NCBI GenBank assembly: GCA_964552235.1
Contig: CAZKGO010000139.1
Location: 1 to 10,924 of the forward strand
Reading direction: 5' to 3'
Source of the DNA: CAVTHK01 sp964552235
GTDB taxonomy: Bacteria > Spirochaetota > Spirochaetia > SZUA-6 > CAVTHK01
Length of the DNA: 10,924 nucleotides
The notes under the pieces were generated by a model, which was given only the letters and a program-made list of their open reading frames with translations, had not been told where the DNA came from and did not search any database. Below are positions 1-5,791 of this stretch, one piece after another; within the stretch, counting starts at the first letter, position 1, and each line of letters starts with the position of its first letter. The translations under genes were made by a program, and so were the position numbers.

Positions 1-72
1 CCGATGGGTGGCGGCATCGAGGTGGGCTGAGAGGCAGGCGATCTCTTCGCCGAGCTGTTCTGTAGGGGTCAT
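1..72 (-). CDS. N-terminal fragment of a DUF222/13E12-type HNH endonuclease family protein (runs off left edge)
   Basis: Reading the minus strand from the ATG at 72-70 gives 24 uninterrupted codons to the window edge. They include LGEEIACLSAHLDAATHR, which resembles the amphipathic N-terminal helix of DUF222 proteins (13E12 repeat family). Those proteins normally carry a C-terminal HNH nuclease domain; that part lies outside the window, so the nuclease itself is not seen. No Shine-Dalgarno precedes the ATG. A strong promoter predicts transcription starting at or within a base or two of it. The assignment rests on a short helix pattern recalled from the family, so it could be another helical protein. 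The coding start is better supported than the family name. Confidence 0.5.
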   Translation of the reverse strand, partial: MTPTEQLGEEIACLSAHLDAATHR

Positions 73-78
73 GCCAAT

Positions 79-107
79 AGTGTACACCTGTACAGATTAG
101 AAGTCAA
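79..107 (-). promoter_or_regulatory. Sigma70-type promoter of the left-edge HNH-like gene, predicted leaderless
   Basis: On the minus strand a -35 TTGACT (107-102) and a -10 TACACT (84-79) are separated by exactly 17 bases. Six bases separate the -10 from the ATG at 72, so the A of the start codon is about where transcription should begin. The lack of any ribosome binding site agrees with a leaderless mRNA. The hexamers and spacing are seen directly; the start site is inferred. Confidence 0.65.
81..94. promoter_or_regulatory. Palindromic operator candidate overlapping the -10 box
   Basis: TGTACACCTGTACA is a perfect inverted repeat of 6-bp arms around a 2-base centre. It covers the downstream end of the promoter spacer and most of the -10 element. 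A bound protein would block RNA polymerase, so a repressor site is the natural reading. The binding protein is unknown. A LexA-type repressor is one possibility, because some 13E12-family genes in mycobacteria are DNA-damage inducible, but I cannot match this motif to a known LexA box. Confidence 0.5.
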
Positions 108-180
108 GCGCTTTCTTGCCCGAACGCCCGGACGAGGAGCTGGCGGGAGGGAGTTCTGGCAGAGCGGGGGTTGGCCAGAC

Positions 181-207
181 GCCGGTCTGCCGCTGTCGGC
201 AACCGGC
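181..207 (-). other. Bulged 11-bp stem-loop downstream of the asparaginase gene
   Basis: GCCGGT (181-186) pairs with ACCGGC (202-207), and TGCCG (188-192) pairs with CGGCA (197-201). C187 is bulged and the loop has 4 bases. It lies 46 bases beyond the stop codon of the minus-strand asparaginase gene. No U-tract follows in that direction, so it is not a standard intrinsic terminator. It may protect the 3' end of the mRNA or assist factor-dependent termination. Confidence 0.45.
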
Positions 208-218
208 ATCTTGCTGTG

Positions 219-241
219 GCGCTCACCGACAATATGAGCGC
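219..241 (-). other. 6-bp stem-loop immediately after the asparaginase stop
   Basis: GCGCTC (219-224) and GAGCGC (236-241) are perfect complements around an 11-base AT-richer loop, 11 bases past the stop codon at 253-255. With the larger stem at 181-207 it forms a tandem pair. No poly-U tail is visible. Confidence 0.35.
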
Positions 242-252
242 GCTCCCCCGCG

Positions 253-1287
253 TCAGAGCGGGCGCGCGTCCGATTCGTCGAGCCGCGGCTGCGGGGGCGA
301 GAGCTCGCCGGCCAGGTCCGTGACGAATAGCCGCGAGACCTCGTCGATCGAGCCGCAGCGGCCGAGCAGGTACATCATCTTGACGATCGAAGCCTCGACC
401 GTCATGTCGCCGCAGCTCAGCGCGCCGGCTTCGGCGGCTCTCCGGCCGCACTCGTACAGCCCGAGGTCGACGCGGCCCTCGGCGCACTGCGTGTTGATCG
501 CGACGAGACGACCCGATGCCACGGCGCGCTCGACGAACGGCAGCAGTGATTCGTTGCCGATCGGAACATTGCCGGGGCCGTAGCCCTCGACGACAAAGGC
601 CTTGACTCCGCTCGCGAGAGCCTGCTGCCAGAAGCGGGCAGGCAACCCGGGAAAGACCACGATCACGCCGACGGAGGCATTGAAGTCGAAGAACGGCGAG
701 AAGGGCCCGGCCGCCGCGCGCCGCGCCTGGGCAGAGAAGCGGATGTCCACTCCAACCTCGGCCAGCGCCGGCAGGTTGGGACTGGCAAAGGCGTCGTAGC
801 GCTCGGCCGAGATCTTGGTCGTGCGGTTGCCGCGGTACAGCCGCGTCCCGAAAAAGACGCCGACCTCGGCGAGGTCCGTCGCCGCGATCTCCACGGCGTT
901 CACCAGGTTCCCGCGCGCGTCGCTCCTGATGCGCACCAGGGGCCGCTGCGAGCCGGTCAGGATCACGGGCCTGGGCAGGTTCAACAGCATGAACGACAGG
1001 GCCGAGGCGGTGTAGGCCATCGTGTCGGTCCCGTGAATCACCACAAAGCCGTCGTAGCGGTCGGCCCGGTCGGCAATGAACGCGGCGAGGCTGCGCCAGT
1101 GGGCGGGCGTCATGTTCGAGCTGTCGAGGTTGAAGACCACCTCGGTCTCGATGTCGGCGATCCTCGTAATCTCCGGAACGTGGGCGAGGAGGCGGTCCTG
1201 GACGTCCGCGGGCGCGAGCGTGCGCGACGGCTCCATGGGCACCATGCCGAAGGTTCCACCGGTATGAATGATGAGGATGCGCTTCAT
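253..1287 (-). CDS. ansA: Type I (cytoplasmic) L-asparaginase
   Basis: A 344-residue protein that should hydrolyse L-asparagine to aspartate and ammonia. It has no signal peptide and its length fits the cytoplasmic AnsA type (about 330-340 residues). Both active-site threonine motifs are present: HTGGTFGM near the N-terminus (T12) and VVIHGTDTMAYTASALSFML (T87, D88). The substrate-binding LDSSNMT lies at 54-60, TGSQRP at 111-116, and the catalytic lysine in YRGNRTTK (K158). GDMTVEASIVKM near the C-terminus also matches E. coli AnsA as I recall it. The ATG at 1287 is chosen because translation begins directly with the first beta strand and AGGA lies 9 bases upstream. It is divergent from the sulfatase, with 111 bases between the starts. 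It appears monocistronic. Intact. Confidence 0.93.
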   Translation of the reverse strand: MKRILIIHTGGTFGMVPMEPSRTLAPADVQDRLLAHVPEITRIADIETEVVFNLDSSNMTPAHWRSLAAFIADRADRYDGFVVIHGTDTMAYTASALSFMLLNLPRPVILTGSQRPLVRIRSDARGNLVNAVEIAATDLAEVGVFFGTRLYRGNRTTKISAERYDAFASPNLPALAEVGVDIRFSAQARRAAAGPFSPFFDFNASVGVIVVFPGLPARFWQQALASGVKAFVVEGYGPGNVPIGNESLLPFVERAVASGRLVAINTQCAEGRVDLGLYECGRRAAEAGALSCGDMTVEASIVKMMYLLGRCGSIDEVSRLFVTDLAGELSPPQPRLDESDARPL

Positions 1288-1398
1288 CGCGCCCGTTCCT
1301 GCTCGCAGTGTCGCACACCGCGGCCGGCGCCGGCAACCGCGCGCGAGGCTTGCCTATTGTCGGCGCGCCGATTAGCATCCGGGCCAAGGAGCCGTCCA

Positions 1399-2886
1399 GT
1401 GAAACGACCGAACATCCTCTGGTACTGCACCGATCAGCAGCGCTACGACACGATCGCCTGCCTCGGCTACCGCGAGGCCCACACACCCGTCATCGACGGC
1501 CTGGCCGCCCGCGGCGTCGCGTTCCGCAGCGCCTACTGCCAGTCGCCGATCTGCACGCCGAGCCGCGCCTCGTTCCTCACGGGCCGCTACCCGGCCAGCA
1601 CCCACGTGCACCGCAACGGCAACGAGCGCTTCTCCCCGTGCGAGAGGCTGGTGACCCGCATGTTCGCCGACGCCGGCTACGACTGCGGCCTGGTGGGCAA
1701 GCTCCACCTGGCCGGCTCCCAGGGCAAGCGCGAGGAGCGCTGCGACGACGGGTACCGGTACTACGCGTGGAGCCACCACCCCTACCCTGACATCGACGGC
1801 AACGAGTACACGGACTGGCTGCGGGACGTGAAAGGGGTCGACCCCAAGGAGGCGTTCGCCTCCCTGAGCGGCTCCTACGGCGTCGGCCTTCCGACGGAGC
1901 TGCACCAGACCACCTGGTGCAGCGAGCGTTCGATCGAGTTCATCAGAAGCAAGCGCGAGCAGCCTTGGCTGCTCAGCGTGAACCCTTTTGCGCCGCACCC
2001 GACATTCCACCCGCCCCGGGAGTTCCTGGAGCGCTTCGACCCGCAGTCGCTCTCCTATCCGCTGTTCCGCGAGAGCGACATTGAGAGGCAGCGCCAGTTT
2101 GTCGGGATCGACCAGCAGACCGTGGAGGCGATCAGCCCCTACGAGGCGGAGCGCAAGGCGGGCCAGAAGCTCAACCTTCCGCGCGACGCGATGGCCTCGA
2201 TCGCTCCCACCGGCTACGACCCGAGGCTGCTCAAGGCCTGCTACTACGGGGAGATCGAGCTGGTCGACACGCAGTTCGGCCGCATCCTGGACGCGCTGGA
2301 GGAGACGGGGCAGATCGACGACACGATCATCGTCTACATGAGCGACCACGGGGAGCTGCTCGGCGATCACGGGCTCCTCTTCAAGGGCTGCCGCTTTTTC
2401 GAGGCGCTGGTCCACGTGCCGCTGATCGTGAGCTGGCCACGCGGGCTCCTGGAAGGCGCGGTGAGCAGCGCGCTGGTGGAGTTGGTGGACATGGCGCCGA
2501 CCCTGCTCGATCTCGCCGGCGTCCCCGTCCCCGAGTACGTGCAGGGCAAGTCGCTCGCCTCCCTCCTGCAGGGCCGCAGCGACCTGCACACGCACAAGCC
2601 GGTGGTGGTGAGCGAGTACAACGACGCGATGGCGTCCGGGACCGTGGCGGGCGGCGGCCACGACGCCAGCCACGGAACGATGTCGTTCGACGGGCGGTAC
2701 AAAGTCGCGATGTACCACGGGCACGACGTCGCCGAGATCTACGACCTGAAGGAGGACCCAGGCGAGTTCGAGAACCTGTGGGGCAGGCCGGGCAGCGACG
2801 AGCTGCGGCTGCGGCTGATGAAGCGGCACATCGACGCGATCATGGCCACCAGCGACGCTGGGATCCGCAGGACAAAGCCCTACTGA
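1399..2886 (+). CDS. Cys-type sulfatase (alkaline phosphatase superfamily, S1 family)
   Basis: A 495-residue hydrolase of sulfate esters. The signature CTPSR (C52-x-P-S-R56) marks the cysteine converted after translation to formylglycine by a maturation enzyme not encoded here. Metal and active-site positions include D12 near the N-terminus, K101 and H103 in GLVGKLHLAG, H200 in NPFAPH, and D316-H317 in MSDHGELLGDHG. The C-terminal subdomain carries EIYDLKEDPGEFENLW (446-461), typical of the family. The GTG at 1399 is chosen because AAGGAG (1386-1391) sits 7 bases upstream and residues 2-9 form the usual opening strand. Translating further upstream would only read through the asparaginase promoter region. 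There is no signal peptide, so it probably works in the cytoplasm on imported sulfated sugars. The substrate cannot be named from sequence alone. Confidence 0.9.
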   Translation: MKRPNILWYCTDQQRYDTIACLGYREAHTPVIDGLAARGVAFRSAYCQSPICTPSRASFLTGRYPASTHVHRNGNERFSPCERLVTRMFADAGYDCGLVGKLHLAGSQGKREERCDDGYRYYAWSHHPYPDIDGNEYTDWLRDVKGVDPKEAFASLSGSYGVGLPTELHQTTWCSERSIEFIRSKREQPWLLSVNPFAPHPTFHPPREFLERFDPQSLSYPLFRESDIERQRQFVGIDQQTVEAISPYEAERKAGQKLNLPRDAMASIAPTGYDPRLLKACYYGEIELVDTQFGRILDALEETGQIDDTIIVYMSDHGELLGDHGLLFKGCRFFEALVHVPLIVSWPRGLLEGAVSSALVELVDMAPTLLDLAGVPVPEYVQGKSLASLLQGRSDLHTHKPVVVSEYNDAMASGTVAGGGHDASHGTMSFDGRYKVAMYHGHDVAEIYDLKEDPGEFENLWGRPGSDELRLRLMKRHIDAIMATSDAGIRRTKPY

Positions 2887-2967
2887 GGCGCGCGGCGGCG
2901 GAGCGGGGCCGGAGGGCGCTCAGGCGGCCGCGGCCGCGTTCGTGGGCGCGGGCCGGCCGGAGCCTTC
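2887..2967. other. GC-rich spacer after the sulfatase gene
   Basis: This stretch is almost entirely G and C, with overlapping palindromes such as GCGGCCGCGGCCGC. It could fold strongly in RNA, but there is no T-run, so I see no intrinsic terminator for the sulfatase gene. It contains no gene I can support. Confidence 0.4.
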
Positions 2968-2993
2968 ACCTTTGAGCTCCGTTCAACCTTTGA
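2968..2993 (+). repeat. 8-bp direct repeat at the -35 region of the RRM promoter
   Basis: ACCTTTGA occurs at 2968-2975 and again at 2986-2993, 18 bases apart. The context is similar in both copies (TTCACCTTTGA and TTCAACCTTTGA). The second copy overlaps the -35 hexamer. Two same-facing copies nearly two helical turns apart at a promoter could be sites for a regulator. No regulator is identified. Confidence 0.4.
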
Positions 2994-3018
2994 CCGCAGC
3001 CCCGCCATTGTGTATAAT
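2990..3018 (+). promoter_or_regulatory. Near-consensus sigma70 promoter for the RRM operon
   Basis: TTGACC (2990-2995) and a perfect TATAAT (3013-3018) are separated by 17 bases, and a TG directly before the -10 gives a partly extended form. It is the best promoter in the window. Transcription should start near 3025, giving a leader of about 270 nt before the RRM gene. Confidence 0.85.
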
Positions 3019-3024
3019 CAGCGC

Positions 3025-3292
3025 TCATAGGGACGCTTGTGCGTCCGCAAGGCGCTCTTTGCCCGTCGTTCTTTTGGTGAGAGTGGGGTCCCGCAGGTCC
3101 GAATGGCATTGAATCCCGCTGCCGCAAGAGCCCGCTGATGCAGAAAGCGGGCGGCCCGCCGATTCAAACCCCATGCCCGACAACCGCTCTAAAGAAAGAA
3201 TGATGCCCGTGTGAGGGGCGTCGCGCGTCCGTGTTTGAGAGCGGGCGCGTACAGCATGAGTCTTCGCCGCGGGAGCGGCGGAGGGAGGATCT
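3025..3292 (+). promoter_or_regulatory. Long structured 5' leader of the RRM protein mRNA (or a separate small RNA)
   Basis: Between the predicted transcription start and the GTG at 3293 lie four well-formed hairpins. The first is GGACGC/GCGTCC with a 4-base loop (3031-3046). Directly abutting it is GCAAGG/CTTTGC with one wobble pair (3047-3062). The third is GCCCGC/GCGGGC (3130-3152). The fourth is a 9-bp stem with two wobbles (3223-3231 with 3242-3250). A further hairpin reaches the ribosome binding site. There is no T-run terminator inside, so transcription probably continues into the RRM gene. I recognise no known riboswitch, tRNA, SRP, RNase P or tmRNA signature. Autoregulation or temperature-dependent control is an inference. 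Confidence 0.5.
3262..3284 (+). promoter_or_regulatory. Hairpin masking the ribosome binding site of the RRM gene
   Basis: CGCCGC (3265-3270) pairs perfectly with GCGGCG (3275-3280) around GGGA, a GNRA-type tetraloop. The stem extends outward through 3264-3281 (wobble), 3263-3282 and 3262-3283 (Watson-Crick), and 3261-3284 (wobble). The right arm runs into the purine-rich GGAGGGAGG (3280-3288) that serves as Shine-Dalgarno for the GTG at 3293. The first GGAGG is therefore buried and the second only partly free. This geometry suits translational control. Confidence 0.5.
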
Positions 3293-3643
3293 GTGCCGAG
3301 CAAGATTTACGTCGGGAACATGAGCTACTCGACCACCGAGGACGAGTTGCGCGACCTGTTCGCACCCTACGGCGAAGTGGTGAACGTCAGCGTCGTCTAC
3401 GACCGGGCCACGGGTCGGCCGAGAGGGTTCGCCTTTGTGGAGATGGGAACCTCCGAAGCCGCCGAAGGCGCCATCGCGGCGCTCAACGGCCAGGAGGTCG
3501 GGGGAAGGCAGCTGCGCGTCAACGCGGCCAAGCCTCAGGGCGAAGGCCGCGGCGGCGGTGGCGGCGGGCGCGGCTACGGCAGCGGGCGTAATGACTACGG
3601 CGGGGGACGCGACGACTACGGCGGCGGACGCGGCGGCCGATAG
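3293..3643 (+). CDS. RRM-domain RNA-binding protein with glycine/arginine-rich tail
   Basis: A 116-residue single-stranded RNA-binding protein of the bacterial RRM type, likely cytoplasmic. One RNA recognition motif spans about residues 3-80. RNP2 is IYVGNM (5-10) and RNP1 is RGFAFVEM (44-51), which carries the aromatic residue that stacks on RNA bases. Residues 82-116 form a low-complexity tail of Gly, Arg, Asp and Tyr in repeating GGGRDDYGGGR units, as in many bacterial and plant glycine-rich RRM proteins. The GTG start is set by GGGAGG just upstream and by the domain beginning at once; an ATG at 3256 is in another frame. It is followed after 24 bases by a small charged protein in the same operon. 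Relatives are often cold- or stress-induced, which is not shown here. Confidence 0.92.
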   Translation: MPSKIYVGNMSYSTTEDELRDLFAPYGEVVNVSVVYDRATGRPRGFAFVEMGTSEAAEGAIAALNGQEVGGRQLRVNAAKPQGEGRGGGGGGRGYGSGRNDYGGGRDDYGGGRGGR

Positions 3644-3667
3644 ACGGCGGGGAGAGGACTGAAGCAG

Positions 3668-3904
3668 GTGCCTAGAGGATCGCAGCACAGCGCAGCCAAG
3701 CGTCGCAAGGAAAAAGAGCGACAGGCCAAGCAGGCGGCCAAGCGCGAAAAGAGACTGCACAAGGGCGAGCCGGGCGCGGCGCCGCCCGAAGACAACGACG
3801 CTCTCGTGCGTGAATATCTCGGCCTCCCGACGGACCAGGAGGGCGAGGAAACCGCAGCCGAAGGCGAAGAGGGCGAGCATGACGGCGACGAGCCGCAGCA
3901 GTAG
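3668..3904 (+). CDS. Small conserved-looking charged protein (basic front, acidic end), function unknown
   Basis: A 78-residue protein starting at GTG 3668, with GGAGAGGA about 10 bases upstream. Residues 9-34 are dominated by Lys, Arg, Gln, Ala and Glu (AAKRRKEKERQAKQAAKREK) and probably form one long positively charged helix. A middle segment, DNDALVREYLGLP, looks like a short ordered motif. Residues 57-78 are strongly acidic (EGEETAAEGEEGEHDGDEPQQ region). The composition suggests nucleic-acid or ribosome binding by the front half. Cotranscription with the RRM gene supports an RNA-related role, but I do not recognise a named family. The terminator lies 30 bases after the stop. Confidence 0.7.
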   Translation: MPRGSQHSAAKRRKEKERQAKQAAKREKRLHKGEPGAAPPEDNDALVREYLGLPTDQEGEETAAEGEEGEHDGDEPQQ

Positions 3905-3933
3905 CGCTGTCCGCGAAACGGGCTGGTCTCGAC

Positions 3934-3972
3934 AGCCGGGGCAGACCAAGCGGGCCTGCTCCGGCTTTTTTT
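3934..3972 (+). terminator. Rho-independent terminator of the RRM operon
   Basis: GCCGGGGCAG (3935-3944) pairs with CTGCTCCGGC (3956-3965) over 10 bp with one G-U pair. An extra A3934-T3966 pair closes the base, the loop has 11 bases, and seven T's follow (3966-3972). It acts only rightward; the opposite strand has A's, so it does not serve the convergent GH2 gene. Confidence 0.92.
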
Positions 3973-3998
3973 GACCCGCGGGGCTGCCGGGGCGGCCT

Positions 3999-5786
3999 TC
4001 AGCCGTGCCGGCGCCTGCGGTTGATCTCGGCGATGCGGTCGACGTCGACCTTGGGCCTGCGGTCCCCGGTCAGCAGGCCGTTGGGCTCGTCCTCGATGTC
4101 AGTGAGCTGAGTCCAGCAGTCGCCCGCGAGATCGGGCGTGGCATCGAAGGCCGCGATCATGTCCTGGTAGCGCGCGAGGAAGGCCCGCTCGTCCGGCTCG
4201 ACTCCCCGGCGCTTGCGGAGAATCGGCGCGACGGTGCCCTTGCCCTCGAGAAAGAACCCGCCCCACTCGCTGATCGCGATCGGCTGGCCCGCGTACTCGC
4301 GGCCCGGCACGAAGAGGCGGCGCGGGTACTGCGGCCCGTACCACTCGCGTCCGCCGTACGAGCCGCTCCAGGAGCGCAGGAACGTGCCGCGCTCCGGGCC
4401 CGGCCCCTCGTGGAACCGGCTCCACGACTCGGCGAAGATCGACCCCGCGGGATCGTAGTTGTGGCTGTCTGCGATGTCCGTTTCGACGTGCTCCCAGCCG
4501 GAGTTGTCGACCACGGGCCGGCTGCGATGGTCCAGTGCCCGCGTGTCCGCCGCCACCGCAGCGACGAAAGCCTGCGTGTCGGGATTCGCGGCCAGATCGC
4601 GGATGCCCATCGACTCGTTGAAAGGCACCCACGCCACGATCGACGGGTGGTTGAGGTCGCGCCGCACAGCCTCCTGCCACTCGCGGCGCAGCCTCTGCCG
4701 GCTGAGAGGCGTGTCGATGCCGAAAGCCGCCATCTCGTGCCACACCAGCACGCCGAGCCGGTCGCACCAATGCAGCCAGCGCGGGTCTTCTACCTTCTGG
4801 TGCTTGCGCACGCCGTTGAAGCCCATGCGCCTGATCCACTCCACGTCCGCCCGCAGCGCCTCGTCGCTCGGGGCCGTGTAGACGCCGTCGGGCCAGTAGC
4901 CCTGGTCCAGCACCTGCCTCTGGTACAGCGGCCGGCCGTTCAGGAGAATGCGTCGGCCCTCGATCCTGATCTCGCGCAGGCCCGCGTAGGCGCGCACGCG
5001 ATCGAGTTCGCGCTCGCCGTGCCGCAGCACGAGCTCGAGGTCGTAGAGGTGGGGCCGCTCGTCGGACCAGGGGTGGCTCTCTGAGACCCGCACCAGGTCG
5101 CGAACGGCCTCAGGAGCCAGCTCAGCGCGTCCCACCTCGCGGCCCTCGAAGAACGCGCGAACAGCGAGACGCAACCCGACTGACGGACCGCTCACCTGGG
5201 GCGTCAGCCTGAAGCCGGGAGCGGCGAGGTCGGCCTCGATGCGGCAGCTTTCGAGGTAGCTGTCTGACACCGGCTCCAGCCAGACGGTCTGCCAGATGCC
5301 GGTGGTCGCGGCAAAGCGGTAGGGCTGGTGGCCCTCGCGATCCTGCTTGCCGAAGGGCTGCTCGTCGCTCGGGAGGTCCTCGCAGCGGACGACGAGCAGG
5401 TTGTCGCCGGCCCTCACGGAGTGCGTGACTTCGAAGCTCGCCGGCGTGTAGCCGCCTTCGTGGCAGCCGAGCCGCTCGCCGTTCAGCCAGACCTCGCTGC
5501 CGTAGTCGACGGCGCCGAAGTGCAGGAGGAGGCGCGAGCCTTTCCACTCGTGGGGCACGGCAAAGCTGCGGCGATACCAGACCACGGGCTGCACAGTACG
5601 ATCGCCGATGCCGGACAAGCGCGACTGGTAGGCGAAGGGCACCATGATGGTGCGATCAAAGGCTCGGCGGGCTGTGCCCGGGGCCTCATCGCCGAACGCG
5701 AAGTCCCACGTTCCGTTCAGGCAAAGCCACCGCTCGCGCTGGAACTGCGGGCGCGGATACTCGGGGCGGGGAACCGCGGCGGCCAC
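3999..5786 (-). CDS. GH2 family glycoside hydrolase (beta-galactosidase/beta-glucuronidase-like)
   Basis: A 595-residue retaining exo-glycosidase, last gene of the sugar-uptake operon. The GH2 layout is complete. The jelly-roll sugar-binding domain is at about 15-180 (LNGTWDF at 23-29, VDYGSEVWLNGERLG at 93-107). An immunoglobulin-like domain is at about 185-272 and the TIM barrel follows from about 274. The acid/base glutamate is E391 in VPFNES and the nucleophile is E507 in AISEWGG. The CWTQLTDIEDEPNGLLT stretch near 557-573 is typical of the family. There is no signal peptide, so it should act on imported oligosaccharides in the cytoplasm. The GTG start at 5786 lies 5 bases after the permease stop, with AAGGGA in the permease's last codons as ribosome binding site, suggesting coupled translation. 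Beta-galactosidase, glucuronidase and other GH2 activities cannot be told apart here. Confidence 0.9.
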   Translation of the reverse strand: MAAAVPRPEYPRPQFQRERWLCLNGTWDFAFGDEAPGTARRAFDRTIMVPFAYQSRLSGIGDRTVQPVVWYRRSFAVPHEWKGSRLLLHFGAVDYGSEVWLNGERLGCHEGGYTPASFEVTHSVRAGDNLLVVRCEDLPSDEQPFGKQDREGHQPYRFAATTGIWQTVWLEPVSDSYLESCRIEADLAAPGFRLTPQVSGPSVGLRLAVRAFFEGREVGRAELAPEAVRDLVRVSESHPWSDERPHLYDLELVLRHGERELDRVRAYAGLREIRIEGRRILLNGRPLYQRQVLDQGYWPDGVYTAPSDEALRADVEWIRRMGFNGVRKHQKVEDPRWLHWCDRLGVLVWHEMAAFGIDTPLSRQRLRREWQEAVRRDLNHPSIVAWVPFNESMGIRDLAANPDTQAFVAAVAADTRALDHRSRPVVDNSGWEHVETDIADSHNYDPAGSIFAESWSRFHEGPGPERGTFLRSWSGSYGGREWYGPQYPRRLFVPGREYAGQPIAISEWGGFFLEGKGTVAPILRKRRGVEPDERAFLARYQDMIAAFDATPDLAGDCWTQLTDIEDEPNGLLTGDRRPKVDVDRIAEINRRRRHG

Positions 5787-5791
5787 GGCAA

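Noticed and set aside
1350..1378. TTGCCT-17-TAGCAT as a sulfatase promoter
   Set aside because: Each box matches only 4 of 6 consensus bases, and the predicted start would fall on the ribosome binding site, leaving no leader for it.
1033..1398. Open frame extending the sulfatase about 120 codons upstream
   Set aside because: The extension runs antisense through the start of the asparaginase gene and has no family resemblance. The GTG at 1399 has a well-placed AAGGAG and starts the sulfatase fold directly.
1372..2829. 485-codon minus-strand frame opposite the sulfatase
   Set aside because: Antisense shadow caused by high GC at third codon positions; it shows no recognisable domain.
3155..3180. 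GATTCAAACCCC resembling a tRNA T-loop
   Set aside because: The 5' side lacks the GGGG needed to close the T stem, and no acceptor, D or anticodon arms can be drawn around it.
3924..3948. TGGTCT/AGACCA hairpin as an antiterminator for the RRM operon
   Set aside because: Six pairs around a 13-base loop cannot compete with the 11-bp terminator stem, and nothing downstream on the same strand would benefit from read-through.
3164..3949. 261-codon minus-strand frame opposite the RRM operon
   Set aside because: It is antisense to two genes with clear motifs and passes through the glycine/arginine repeats and the terminator. Its low-complexity, alanine-rich content is a frame shadow.
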